This document shows positions 1-8,013 of a stretch of DNA of 64,000 nt, in pieces. Position 1 is the stretch's first letter; each line of letters begins with the position of its first letter. Under the pieces are notes generated by a model. It was not told the origin of the DNA and made no database searches. It worked only from the letters and a program-made list of their open reading frames with translations. The position numbers and the translations under genes were made by a program. Source of the stretch: Sandaracinaceae bacterium (GTDB lineage Bacteria > Myxococcota_A > Polyangia > Polyangiales > Sandaracinaceae); NCBI GenBank assembly GCA_020633195.1, contig JACKEC010000017.1:682001-746000 (forward strand). Reading direction: 5' to 3'.

Positions 1-1
1 C

Positions 2-685
2 CGCTCCGAGCCGCCCCCGCGCTCGACCGACCTGGACCTCGGCGATCCGACGGTGAGCATGATGGTGGTCGCGGACCCGACGCGGGTGGAGCACGTGGGC
101 GTGTTCCGCGCGCCGTCGACCGACTTCCAGATCATGAGCGCCGACATGATCGAGGATCTCCGCCAACGGCTCCGTCTCGCCGAGCAGCGCGAGGCGACGC
201 ACGGCTCGGGCATCCGCGAGCGGCCGACCCCGAAGGACGGCCTGCCGAGCGCGCTCACCGACGCGTTCCCCGACATCGCGAACGACGTCGACGACCTCGA
301 CGAGCTCGAGATCGACGTCGAGCCCCTCAGCACGATCGGCGAGTGGGCCCAGAACATCGGCGCGCCCAGCGTGATCGAGGTCTCGCTCGCGCCCCACAGC
401 GAGAGCAACTTCTACGGCGGCTTCGACGAGGAGTACCCGGACGGCGTGTTCGTCGCGACCTACCAGCCGATCCCCGCCGACACCCCCGTCTACGCGGTGG
501 TGCACCTGCCGGGCGGCTACCGCTTCCGCACCCCCGCGCTCGTCGAGTTCGTGCGCGAGCTCGAGGCCGCGACCCCCGACGCGCCGGCCGGCGTGGGCCT
601 CCGCATGTGCGGCCTCGACGGCCGCATGCGGCGCCTCATCCGCGAGTTCGCCAAGCACCGCCCGCCGCTGTTCTACATCGGCTGA
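2..685 (+). CDS. PilZ-like domain protein, C-terminal part (gene starts outside the window)
   Basis: The reading frame is open from the left edge, so this is the 3' part of a longer gene; the GTG at 53 is probably internal. The last ~110 residues resemble the PilZ-type domains common in myxobacteria: a GVFVATY strand followed by a proline, a short LPGG turn, and a closing segment ending in PPLFYIG, which matches the usual 'F...R.PLFY' end of that family. The canonical c-di-GMP residues (an upstream RxxxR and D/NxSxxG) are not evident; the second site reads EYPDG. Nucleotide binding is therefore doubtful. The middle is acidic and low complexity. A DUF3467 gene follows 20 bp downstream in the same direction. 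Confidence 0.6.
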   Translation, partial: RSEPPPRSTDLDLGDPTVSMMVVADPTRVEHVGVFRAPSTDFQIMSADMIEDLRQRLRLAEQREATHGSGIRERPTPKDGLPSALTDAFPDIANDVDDLDELEIDVEPLSTIGEWAQNIGAPSVIEVSLAPHSESNFYGGFDEEYPDGVFVATYQPIPADTPVYAVVHLPGGYRFRTPALVEFVRELEAATPDAPAGVGLRMCGLDGRMRRLIREFAKHRPPLFYIG

Positions 686-705
686 AAGCGTGCTACTCGG
701 GGCGC

Positions 706-1074
706 ATGTCGGAAGCGAGTGAGCCCGGACAGGTGATGATCGAGATCGACTGGTCGGACGAGCCGCCGGTCGTCTACGCGAACGGGGCGCAGATCCTGAA
801 CTCGCAGCGCGAGTTCGCGCTGCTCTTCACGGACTTCGTGGCCTTCGCGGGGCGCGGCAACACGCCGCTCGACGGGCCGCCGAAGGCGAAGCTCGTCGCG
901 AACCTCCGCATCACGCCCGACGTCTTCTTCCAGCTCGCCGCGGCCGCCGCGTCGAACTGGAACAAGTACGTCGAGCGCTTCGGCGACCCGAACGGCGCCG
1001 CGCCCAAGTTCAAGCTCATCGGCGCGGGCGGCGCGCAGCTCGAGGGGCTCAGCCCCGACGAAGCTCAGCGCTGA
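706..1074 (+). CDS. DUF3467 family protein
   Basis: A 122-residue soluble protein beginning at an ATG. Residues 20-105 follow the DUF3467 pattern: a VYANGAQI start, a central strand with VANLRITP, and a helix ending in NKYVERFG. The family is small and of unknown function. It lies 20 bp after the PilZ-like gene and probably shares its transcript. Its last 26 bp overlap the 3' end of the convergent alanyl-tRNA editing gene, so no terminator fits between them outside coding sequence. Confidence 0.75.
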   Translation: MSEASEPGQVMIEIDWSDEPPVVYANGAQILNSQREFALLFTDFVAFAGRGNTPLDGPPKAKLVANLRITPDVFFQLAAAAASNWNKYVERFGDPNGAAPKFKLIGAGGAQLEGLSPDEAQR

Positions 1075-2221
1075 CCAGCGCTTCGAAGTCGGCGCCCGCG
1101 GGGAGCTTCCCCTGGGCGTGATCCGGCCGCCCGCCGCCGCGCCCGCCCGCCGCCTCGGCCACCGCGCGCAGCAGGTCGCCGCACGACACCGTCGAGCCCT
1201 GCCCGCGCGCGATCAGCACGTGGGTTCCGTCGCTCGTCGGCGCCGCGAGCGCGACCAGGGCGGCCCGCCCGGTGAGGCGCCCCGCGATCGCCTTGAGCAG
1301 CGCGGGATCGCCCCCCTCGATCGAGGCGACGACGGCGCCGTCGGCCTCGAGGCGCGCGGCCCACAGCTCGGCGAGCTGAGCCCGGAGCGCGCCGGCCTCC
1401 TCGCGCGCGGCGGCGAGCTTCATGCCCGTGCCCTCGACGATGTCGGCGACCTCGGGCACGGCGCACTTGAGGCGGGCGGCGGTGTCGCGGAGCCGGCCCG
1501 CGTCCTCGAGCAAGAGGGCGCGAGCGCGCGGGCCCGCTTCGAAGGTGATCCGCGAGCCGCCCTTGTAGGCCTCGACGCCGCGCACGACGAGCAGCTCGAT
1601 CTGCGACGTGTGGATCGCGTGCGTCCCGCCGCACGGCGTGAGGTCGAAGCCCTCGATCTCGACGACGCGCACGCGGGGCATGTCGGGGGCCGGCTTGCGG
1701 AGGTCGAGCCGCGCGAGCTCGTCGTCGTCGACGAAGCGCTGCCGCACGGGCCGGTCCTCGTCGATCACGCGGTTCACCGCGTCCTCGATCGGGCGCAGCG
1801 CCTCGAGATCGAGCTTCGCGACGTCGACGTCGAGGGTGCACGCGCTCGCGCCGAGCCGACTCGAGAGGGTCGTCGCGCCGAGCCCGTCGAGGAGCGCGCG
1901 GCTCAGCGCGTGCTGCCCCGTGTGCAGGGCCATGTGCGTCCGGCGCCGGGCGCCGTCGACCTCCGCGTCCACGCTCGCCCCGACCGCCGGGCCCGACCCG
2001 TCGAGGAGGTGATGGACGCGGCCGTCGTCGTCGACCTGCACGTCGAGCACGGGGACGCCGCCGAGCGCCCCGCGATCGCCGAGCTGACCACCCGACTCGG
2101 GGTAGAAGGGCGTCTCGTCGAGGACGACGCTCGGTCGATCGCCCCAGCGGGCGTGCTCGACGACGCGCGCGGTGGTCCTCAACAGCAGCGGATCGTCGTA
2201 GTGCAGGCGCTCGGTCTTCAC
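1049..2221 (-). CDS. alaX: AlaX-type alanyl-tRNA editing protein with DHHA1 domain
   Basis: A 390-residue stand-alone relative of the AlaRS editing domain; such proteins hydrolyse Ser- or Gly-mischarged tRNA-Ala in trans. The zinc site is visible: HTGQH at residues 100-104 and CGGTH at 197-201. An N-terminal beta-barrel segment contains the conserved PFYPESGGQ-like sequence. A DHHA1-like C-terminal domain starts near residue 260, making this the long AlaX type. I chose the GTG at 2221 because family members start with a K-T-E-R-L-like sequence exactly there. An ATG at 2257 in the same frame would add 12 atypical residues and nearly abut the divergent kinase gene. Confidence 0.85.
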   Translation of the reverse strand: MKTERLHYDDPLLLRTTARVVEHARWGDRPSVVLDETPFYPESGGQLGDRGALGGVPVLDVQVDDDGRVHHLLDGSGPAVGASVDAEVDGARRRTHMALHTGQHALSRALLDGLGATTLSSRLGASACTLDVDVAKLDLEALRPIEDAVNRVIDEDRPVRQRFVDDDELARLDLRKPAPDMPRVRVVEIEGFDLTPCGGTHAIHTSQIELLVVRGVEAYKGGSRITFEAGPRARALLLEDAGRLRDTAARLKCAVPEVADIVEGTGMKLAAAREEAGALRAQLAELWAARLEADGAVVASIEGGDPALLKAIAGRLTGRAALVALAAPTSDGTHVLIARGQGSTVSCGDLLRAVAEAAGGRGGGRPDHAQGKLPAGADFEALVSAELRRG

Positions 2222-2273
2222 GGCGCCGAGCGTAGCGGGGGGTGATCCCCGGGCCAATTCCGTACTACACCCG

Positions 2274-3725
2274 ATGCAGGTGGCGTCCGCGTACCCGACC
2301 GCGAGCCGGCCGCTGGGCCCCGGCGACCTGGTGGACGCGCGCTTCCGGCTCGAGGGCGAGCTGGGCGCGGGCGGGATGGGTACCGTCTACGCCGCCATCG
2401 ACGAGACGACGGGGACCCGCGTCGCGCTCAAGCTGATGCGCCCCGAGCTCGCGGGGGACGAGCGGGCGGTGGAGCGCTTCCGCCGCGAGGGCGCGGCGCT
2501 CGCCGCGGTGCGCCACCCCGCCGTCGTGCAGATCCGCGAGGTCGGCGAGGCCGAGGGGACCCTCTACATCGCGATGGAGCTGCTCGAGGGCGAGACGCTC
2601 TCGGCGCGGCTCGAGCGCGCGGGCCCGATGAGCGCGGAGGCGCTCCTGCCGATCGTGCTCGGCTTGTGCGACGGCCTCGCCGCGGCGCACGAGCGCGGCG
2701 TCATCCACCGGGACATCAAGCCTTCGAACATCCACCTGCCCGCGCCGGACGTGCTCGCGCGCGCGGAGCGGACCCACGAGCGCGTCCCCGTGAAGCTCGT
2801 CGACTTCGGCGTCGCTCGCGTGGCGGGGCTCTCGAAGATGACGAGCACCGGCCTCGCGATCGGGACGGTGCGCTACATGGCGCCCGAGCAGCTCACCGGC
2901 AGCGCGATCGACGAGCGCGCCGACGTCTACTCGCTCGGGATCGTGATCTACGAGGCGCTCGCCGGGGAGCACCCGTTCGACCGCACGGCGACCGAGGATC
3001 CGATCGGCGCGATCCTCGTCGGTCGCGCGACCCCGCTGTCGTCGCTCCGCCCCGACCTGCCGCCCGCCATGACCCGCGTGGTGCACGTCGCGATGGCGCG
3101 GCTCGCGACCGAGCGGTTCGCGTCGGCGAGGGCGCTGGCCGAGGCCTTCCAGCAGGCCGTCCTCGAGCCCCACGCGCCCATCTCGGACGTGACCAACCCG
3201 ACCCCCGCGCGGCGCGCGATGGAGTACGCGCCGACCGAGCCGGTCGTGCCGAGCGTGCGCCCGCCCGCGATCCCCGAGGAGTCGGAGGTCCGCGTCAAGC
3301 AGGCGGCGAAGAAGCCCAAGCGCAAGCCGTATTGGCTCCTCCTGCCGCTCGTCACCGGCCTGTGCCTCGTCCCGACCCTCGGCGGCCTCGGTTTCGTCGG
3401 GTGCGGGAGCATGATGACCGACATCCAGATGAACGCCGGCGTGCGCAACATGCGCGGGGCGCTCTCCGCCTACCCCGAGCTCGGCCCCCACGGCGCCGAG
3501 CTCGATCAGCTCGAGGCGCTGCACGAGGCCGACCAGGTCAACTGGCTCGCCGCGGCCGCCTTCAACGCCCGCGTCCAGCACGCGCTGCGCGGCGACCAGC
3601 ACCTCAGCGCGAGCGAGGTGGTGTGGATCTCCGAGGTCGTGCGGGACATCAACGAGCAGGGCGGGGAGTACTCGCTCGAGCGCTACACCGAGATGACGGA
3701 GCAGACGCCGGCGACCCCGCCGTAG
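2274..3725 (+). CDS. Membrane-anchored Ser/Thr protein kinase
   Basis: A Hanks-type kinase of 483 residues. The catalytic domain spans about 24-295, with glycine loop GAGGMG at 31-36, catalytic lysine K53, HRD at 145-147, DFG at 177-179 and APEQ at 203-206. A basic stretch (KKPKRK, about 346-351) precedes one transmembrane segment at about 353-377, leaving ~105 residues outside the membrane with no recognised domain. This is the usual myxobacterial layout of cytoplasmic kinase plus external sensor tail. The gene diverges from alaX and ends 3 bp before a convergent gene. All key catalytic residues are present, so it should be active; the ligand is unknown. Confidence 0.9.
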   Translation: MQVASAYPTASRPLGPGDLVDARFRLEGELGAGGMGTVYAAIDETTGTRVALKLMRPELAGDERAVERFRREGAALAAVRHPAVVQIREVGEAEGTLYIAMELLEGETLSARLERAGPMSAEALLPIVLGLCDGLAAAHERGVIHRDIKPSNIHLPAPDVLARAERTHERVPVKLVDFGVARVAGLSKMTSTGLAIGTVRYMAPEQLTGSAIDERADVYSLGIVIYEALAGEHPFDRTATEDPIGAILVGRATPLSSLRPDLPPAMTRVVHVAMARLATERFASARALAEAFQQAVLEPHAPISDVTNPTPARRAMEYAPTEPVVPSVRPPAIPEESEVRVKQAAKKPKRKPYWLLLPLVTGLCLVPTLGGLGFVGCGSMMTDIQMNAGVRNMRGALSAYPELGPHGAELDQLEALHEADQVNWLAAAAFNARVQHALRGDQHLSASEVVWISEVVRDINEQGGEYSLERYTEMTEQTPATPP

Positions 3726-3728
3726 CTC

Positions 3729-4328
3729 TCACGCCTTCCAGCGCAGCACCGCGCGGCAGCGGGGGTCGTGGCTCGACACGCACTCGACGCGGATCACCTC
3801 GACGTCCTCGAGGCCCATCTTGCGGAAGATCGCGGCCATCGTCTCCATGGTGACCTCGCACAGCATCGGGTGATGACCCGGCCAGTCCTCGATGATCGAG
3901 AAGGCCTCGCCGGGGCCGATGATCTGGACCGAGCGGGTCCCCGTGTCGTGGAGCTGGTTCCAGAAGCGCTGGATGTGCTTGGCGTAGCGCTCGGGGGTGG
4001 CGAGCAGGTCGAAGGCGAGGCGGAAGATGCCGCGGACGCCGTCGTCGACGCTGGCCGCGGTGCTCTCGCGGATGAGCGCGGTGAGCTCGGTCGGCGTCAT
4101 GCCCTCGCTCAGGCCGTCGAGGAGGTGATGGACGGCCTCGGCCGGGTACCAGGCGGTCGGGATCAGGCCGAGCGTGGGCGAGGTGGGGTCGAGATCACCC
4201 CGCGCCTCGACGGGGATCCGCTCGACGATCGCCATCAGCTCGGCGATGTCGCGGTGCGCCGCGTACCAGGCGATCCACGCGCCGAGGGCGCTGCCCTTCA
4301 CGTGGGCCGCTGTCCGATCCGCCGACAT
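3729..4328 (-). CDS. Conserved hypothetical protein, possible myxobacterial sensor domain
   Basis: A 199-residue soluble protein, ATG start. It is mostly helical and ends in a short segment with two cysteines (ECVSSHDPRCRAVLRW) that recalls the end of V4R/heme-NO-like or DUF2378-like domains. That resemblance is only an impression; no catalytic motif is evident. It is convergent with the kinase gene (3 bp apart) and lies about 50 bp upstream of, and divergent in function from, no clear partner: the next gene in the same direction is the lectin lipoprotein, whose start is at 5264. I cannot assign a function. Confidence 0.5.
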   Translation of the reverse strand: MSADRTAAHVKGSALGAWIAWYAAHRDIAELMAIVERIPVEARGDLDPTSPTLGLIPTAWYPAEAVHHLLDGLSEGMTPTELTALIRESTAASVDDGVRGIFRLAFDLLATPERYAKHIQRFWNQLHDTGTRSVQIIGPGEAFSIIEDWPGHHPMLCEVTMETMAAIFRKMGLEDVEVIRVECVSSHDPRCRAVLRWKA

Positions 4329-4379
4329 CTGGGGACCCGATCAGGGTGGCACGCACGCCGGAGAGGGGCCGCTTTTGCG

Positions 4380-5264
4380 CTACGGCGACTCGCACACGTA
4401 CGGGTTGTTCTCGCTGCAGCGCCAGTCGCCCCAGCGGCCCGGGGTCTCGAGCGGGCGATCGCCGTTCAGCATCCGGACGCAGTCGTCGGAGCCGCCCGAG
4501 GGCTCGGCGGTGCCCCACCGCGTGTAGGTGGCGGGCACGTCGCCGGCCGACCAGACGTAGGTGCCCTCCATCGCCTGGTCGTTGAGCCCGATCCACCAGT
4601 CGCGGGTCCGGCGGGCCATCAGCGCGGTGGTCTCGACGAAGCCGTTCTCGGCGTCGTCGTCGATCGTGACGAGGTCGTAGCCGACCGCGCGGCACGCGTC
4701 GCGAGCGACCAGCCACTCCTCGTCCCTGTCACAGAAGAGGTAGGCGTGGGTGCCGAAGTACTCGATGGGGCACGGGCAGCTCACACCGTCGTCGATTACG
4801 CCGTTGCAGTCGTCGTCGATCCCGTTGCAGACCTCGCGCATCACGGGCGGGGCGTCGCACGCGCGGAGGGCGCCGCCGACGCAGTCGATCGTGCCCGCGA
4901 CGCCGCACGCGTTCATGCAGGCGACCGAGAGGCCCTCGTCGACGCGGCCGTTGCAGTCGTCGTCGACGCCGTTGCAGGTCTCGGTCGTCGGCACGCACGC
5001 GTCGAAGGTCCCGGCGTCGAGCCCGGCGTCGGTGAGCTCGCTCCCCGCGTCGGTCGGTGTGTCGCCCGCGTCGGTGGTGCTCGCGTCGGTGGTGCCCGCG
5101 TCCAGCGTCGCCGCGTCGGTGGATCCGGCGTCGGTCGGTCCGGCGCCGCCGTCGCCGCGGCCTGCGTCGATCCCGCCGCCCGCGTCGCCGCCGACGGTCG
5201 GCTCGAAGGGGGCGAGCGAGCACCCCGCCGTCAGGAGCGCGATCACGAAGATTCGGGTCCGCAC
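4380..5264 (-). CDS. Lipoprotein with MopE-type motifs and C-type lectin domain
   Basis: A 294-residue exported lipoprotein. A short signal peptide ends in LLTAGC (lipidated Cys about residue 15). A long linker of Asp-Ala-Gly/Ser-Thr repeats (about 25-85) follows, then two metal-binding motifs of the MopE type, CNGVDDDCNG and CNGIDDDCNG, about 45 residues apart. The C-terminal ~125 residues form a C-type lectin-like domain with WWIGLND, EPSGG and a final WGDW...C pair. It probably binds metal and carbohydrate at the cell surface. It is the last gene of a three-gene minus-strand operon (PEGA kinase, TPR protein, this), starting 1 bp after the TPR stop. Confidence 0.85.
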   Translation of the reverse strand: MRTRIFVIALLTAGCSLAPFEPTVGGDAGGGIDAGRGDGGAGPTDAGSTDAATLDAGTTDASTTDAGDTPTDAGSELTDAGLDAGTFDACVPTTETCNGVDDDCNGRVDEGLSVACMNACGVAGTIDCVGGALRACDAPPVMREVCNGIDDDCNGVIDDGVSCPCPIEYFGTHAYLFCDRDEEWLVARDACRAVGYDLVTIDDDAENGFVETTALMARRTRDWWIGLNDQAMEGTYVWSAGDVPATYTRWGTAEPSGGSDDCVRMLNGDRPLETPGRWGDWRCSENNPYVCESP

Positions 5265-5265
5265 G

Positions 5266-6096
5266 TCAGAACCTGCCTTCCATCGCGAGGCCGGCCCCGC
5301 CGGGGCCGAAGTAGGGCGCGACGGCCACGTCGTCGCCGTCGCCGGGGTCGAGGACGAGGCCGACGGCGAACAGCGCGGCGCCGCCCGCGAGCGCGACGAG
5401 ACCCACCGCGACGAGCGCGTTCGTCGAGTCGTTGAGGGTGGCCGCGCTCGCGTGGCGATCGAGCGCCTCGACGCGATCGGCCTCGGTCGCGCAGACGGCG
5501 CCAGGGCAGAGGGCGTCGCGCTGGGAGAGCGCGTCCTCGCGCAGCGCGAAGGTGACGACGCCGCCGATCAACGACAGCGCGCCGACCCCGGCGATGGCGA
5601 TGCCGGCCCCGACGAGGGCGTCGCCGCCGCTCGCCGTGGCCTCCTCGGGCTCGGGCTCGGGCTCGGGCTCCACGATGGGCTCGGGCTCGGGCTCGGGCTC
5701 CACGACGGGCTCGGGCTCGGGCTCCGCCTGCGCCTCGGCGAGGGCCTCCGCGCGCGGGCGCAGCTGCGCGGCCGAGTCGAGGTGCGCGCGGTCGCGCCGC
5801 GGATCGGCGATGCGCTCGAGCTCGTCGAGCGCCGCGAGCGCCTCCCGCCCGTGCTCGAGCTGCACCTCGGCGGTCGCGAGCGAGATGAGGGTGCTCGCGC
5901 GCGGGACGAGCGCGAGGGACTCCGCGAACGCGTCGCGCGCCCCCTGCCAGTCGCCGGCCTCCGCGAGCCCGCGGCCGCGCTGCCAGGCCGCGCGAGCCTG
6001 CGCGACGTCGGCGCGGGACTGCGCGGCGCCCGGAGTGGGCGCGAGGAGCGCGAGGAGCGCGAGCGCGAGCGCGAGGATCGGGTTGCGGATCACCAT
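5266..6096 (-). CDS. Exported TPR-like protein with Glu-Pro repeat and two membrane helices
   Basis: A 276-residue protein with a signal peptide (cleavage after ...PGAAQ). Residues ~30-115 are TPR-like helices. A Glu-Pro dipeptide tract follows (about 123-150), encoded by a gctcgg-type DNA microsatellite. Two hydrophobic helices are separated by a short loop with two cysteines (CPGAVC). This layout recurs in myxobacterial kinase clusters, where such proteins sit beside PEGA kinases. The start overlaps the end of the kinase gene by 7 bp, so translation is coupled. The exact role is unknown. Confidence 0.75.
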   Translation of the reverse strand: MVIRNPILALALALLALLAPTPGAAQSRADVAQARAAWQRGRGLAEAGDWQGARDAFAESLALVPRASTLISLATAEVQLEHGREALAALDELERIADPRRDRAHLDSAAQLRPRAEALAEAQAEPEPEPVVEPEPEPEPIVEPEPEPEPEEATASGGDALVGAGIAIAGVGALSLIGGVVTFALREDALSQRDALCPGAVCATEADRVEALDRHASAATLNDSTNALVAVGLVALAGGAALFAVGLVLDPGDGDDVAVAPYFGPGGAGLAMEGRF

Positions 6097-7853
6097 TCGT
6101 CCGGGAGGGCGGGGAGGCTGTCGTCGGAGGCCCCCGCCGCGGGGGCGGCGCGGACGCGGAGGCGGGTGCGGGTGGTCTCGCCAGCGCGCACGCGCACGGT
6201 CGCCTGGCGGTCCCCCGAGCTCGACTCGGCCCGCACGCGGTAAGTGCCCGGCGGCAGCTCGAGGGACACGGGGGCGTCGCCGCGGCTGACGCCGTCGACG
6301 AAGATCTCCGCGGGCGCGCCGCTGGTCACGACGAGCGTCCCGGCGCGCTCGGCGACCGGTCGGGCCTCCGCGCGGGTCGGCGGCTCGGGCGCCACGGGCG
6401 GATCGTCGGCGACGACCTCGGCGGGCGGCGCCGTGTTCTCCTGTGTGCTCGGCGCCGCTGCGTTCTGCGCCGCGCTCGGCTCGACGACGGCTTCGTCGAG
6501 CGCGGGCGGCGGCTCGACCTCCGGCGACGCGGGTCGCTGGAGCTCCGTCGCCGTGATCGCCTCGCCCTCGCCGGTCCCGGCGACCACGCCGATGATCGCG
6601 CCGCCGATCCCGGCGAGCACGATGATCGCGGCGGCGACCGCGAGCGCGGGGCCGCGTCCGGATCCCGTGGGCTCGACGACCTCGGGCTCCATGAAGGGCG
6701 CCGGGGCGCTCACCGGCTCGACCGGCGGGAGGCTCTCGGGGACCGGGTGGAGCAGCGCGGGTGACGGCGTCGCCACGGTCGGGTCGTCGACGACGTCGAG
6801 GTCGCGCGCCTCGGGCAGGACGAGCTCGGCCGTCTTCTCGGTGCCGAGCGAGGAGTCCAGCGAGGTGCCCGGCTCGGTCGCCGGCTCCGCGCCGATCGCG
6901 TCGCGCAGCACCGTCAGCTCGTCGACGAGCGCCTCGGCGGTCGGCCGCTCCTCGGGCGTCTTGGCGAGCATGCGCGTGACGAGCGCGTCGAGCGCCGGGG
7001 GCACCGCCAGATCCGGGCGCGCCTCGCGCAGCGACGGGATCGGCGACGAGAGGTGCATGTTGAGGACGACGACCGGCTCGTCGTTCAGGTACGGCGGGCG
7101 GCCGGCGATCATCGCGTAGAGCATCACGCCGAGCGCGTAGACGTCGGACGACTCGGTGACGTTCGCGCGCTTCTTCACCGCTTCGGGGCTCATGTAGAGC
7201 GGCGTCCCGAGCAGCATGCCGGTCGACGTCAGCGAGGCGCCCTGCGGGAACGTCCCTTGCCCCGAGATCTTGGCGATCCCGAAGTCGAGCACCTTGGAGT
7301 GGCCGCCCTCGGTCACGAAGACGTTGGCGGGCTTGAGGTCGCGGTGGACGATCCCCGCGCGGTGCGCGACCACGAGCGCCTTGGCCACGTCGATCGCGAC
7401 GTGGATCGCCGGCGCCACGCCGAGGCCGTCCTTCTGGCGACGGATCCGGGCGCTGAGCGGCTCGCCGCGGAGGCGCTCCATCACGAGGTAGAGGGTGTCG
7501 TCCACCCGACCGAAGTCGTGGACCACGACCACGTGCGGGCTCGCGAGCCGACTCGCCGCGAGCGCCTCGCGCTCGAAGCGCCGCTCGAGCGCGGGGTCGC
7601 GGCTCAGCTCGCTCCGCATGACCTTGATCGCGACCGGCCGCTGGAGCCGTCGGTCGACGCCTTCGAAGACCCAGCCCATCCCGCCCTTGCCGAGCGGGGC
7701 GCCGACCTCGTAGCGCCCGTCGAGCGGCTCGGTGATCTCCGGCGGGCCCGCGACGGGGACGTCCTCGTCGGCGACGCGCATCCCGCTCGTCGCCACGGGC
7801 GCGCCCGAGTCGGCGATCGACTCCCCGCCCTTCTCTGCCGGACTCTCCCCCAT
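6090..7853 (-). CDS. Ser/Thr protein kinase with transmembrane helix and PEGA domain
   Basis: A 587-residue Hanks-type kinase starting at the ATG at 7853; the open frame extends further upstream but without family similarity and into the divergent gene. The kinase domain is about 46-320: GKGGMG at 55-60, K77, HRD at 170-172, DFG at 190-192, SPEA at 222-225. A Pro/Glu-rich linker leads to a transmembrane helix at about 401-427, and an external PEGA domain lies at about 505-567. PEGA domains are thought to bind surface structures. First gene of a coupled operon with the TPR and lectin lipoprotein genes, suggesting an envelope sensor and its partners. Confidence 0.9.
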   Translation of the reverse strand: MGESPAEKGGESIADSGAPVATSGMRVADEDVPVAGPPEITEPLDGRYEVGAPLGKGGMGWVFEGVDRRLQRPVAIKVMRSELSRDPALERRFEREALAASRLASPHVVVVHDFGRVDDTLYLVMERLRGEPLSARIRRQKDGLGVAPAIHVAIDVAKALVVAHRAGIVHRDLKPANVFVTEGGHSKVLDFGIAKISGQGTFPQGASLTSTGMLLGTPLYMSPEAVKKRANVTESSDVYALGVMLYAMIAGRPPYLNDEPVVVLNMHLSSPIPSLREARPDLAVPPALDALVTRMLAKTPEERPTAEALVDELTVLRDAIGAEPATEPGTSLDSSLGTEKTAELVLPEARDLDVVDDPTVATPSPALLHPVPESLPPVEPVSAPAPFMEPEVVEPTGSGRGPALAVAAAIIVLAGIGGAIIGVVAGTGEGEAITATELQRPASPEVEPPPALDEAVVEPSAAQNAAAPSTQENTAPPAEVVADDPPVAPEPPTRAEARPVAERAGTLVVTSGAPAEIFVDGVSRGDAPVSLELPPGTYRVRAESSSGDRQATVRVRAGETTRTRLRVRAAPAAGASDDSLPALPDEW

Positions 7854-8013
7854 ACCCGTCCGAGCAGTGTACGTGGGCCCGGCCGGTCGAGAAAGTTCGA
7901 CGGCCCGGGTCAGCCCCCCGTCAGCCGCCCCGCGATCTCGGGCTCGCGCGAGGGGCCGAACGCGCGGCGTACCCCCTCGGCGACGCGCCGCCGAGGCTGC
8001 TAGGATCGGCGCC

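Noticed and set aside
5641..5730. Hexanucleotide microsatellite (gctcgg-type)
   Set aside because: It simply encodes the Glu-Pro linker of the TPR protein; not an independent element.
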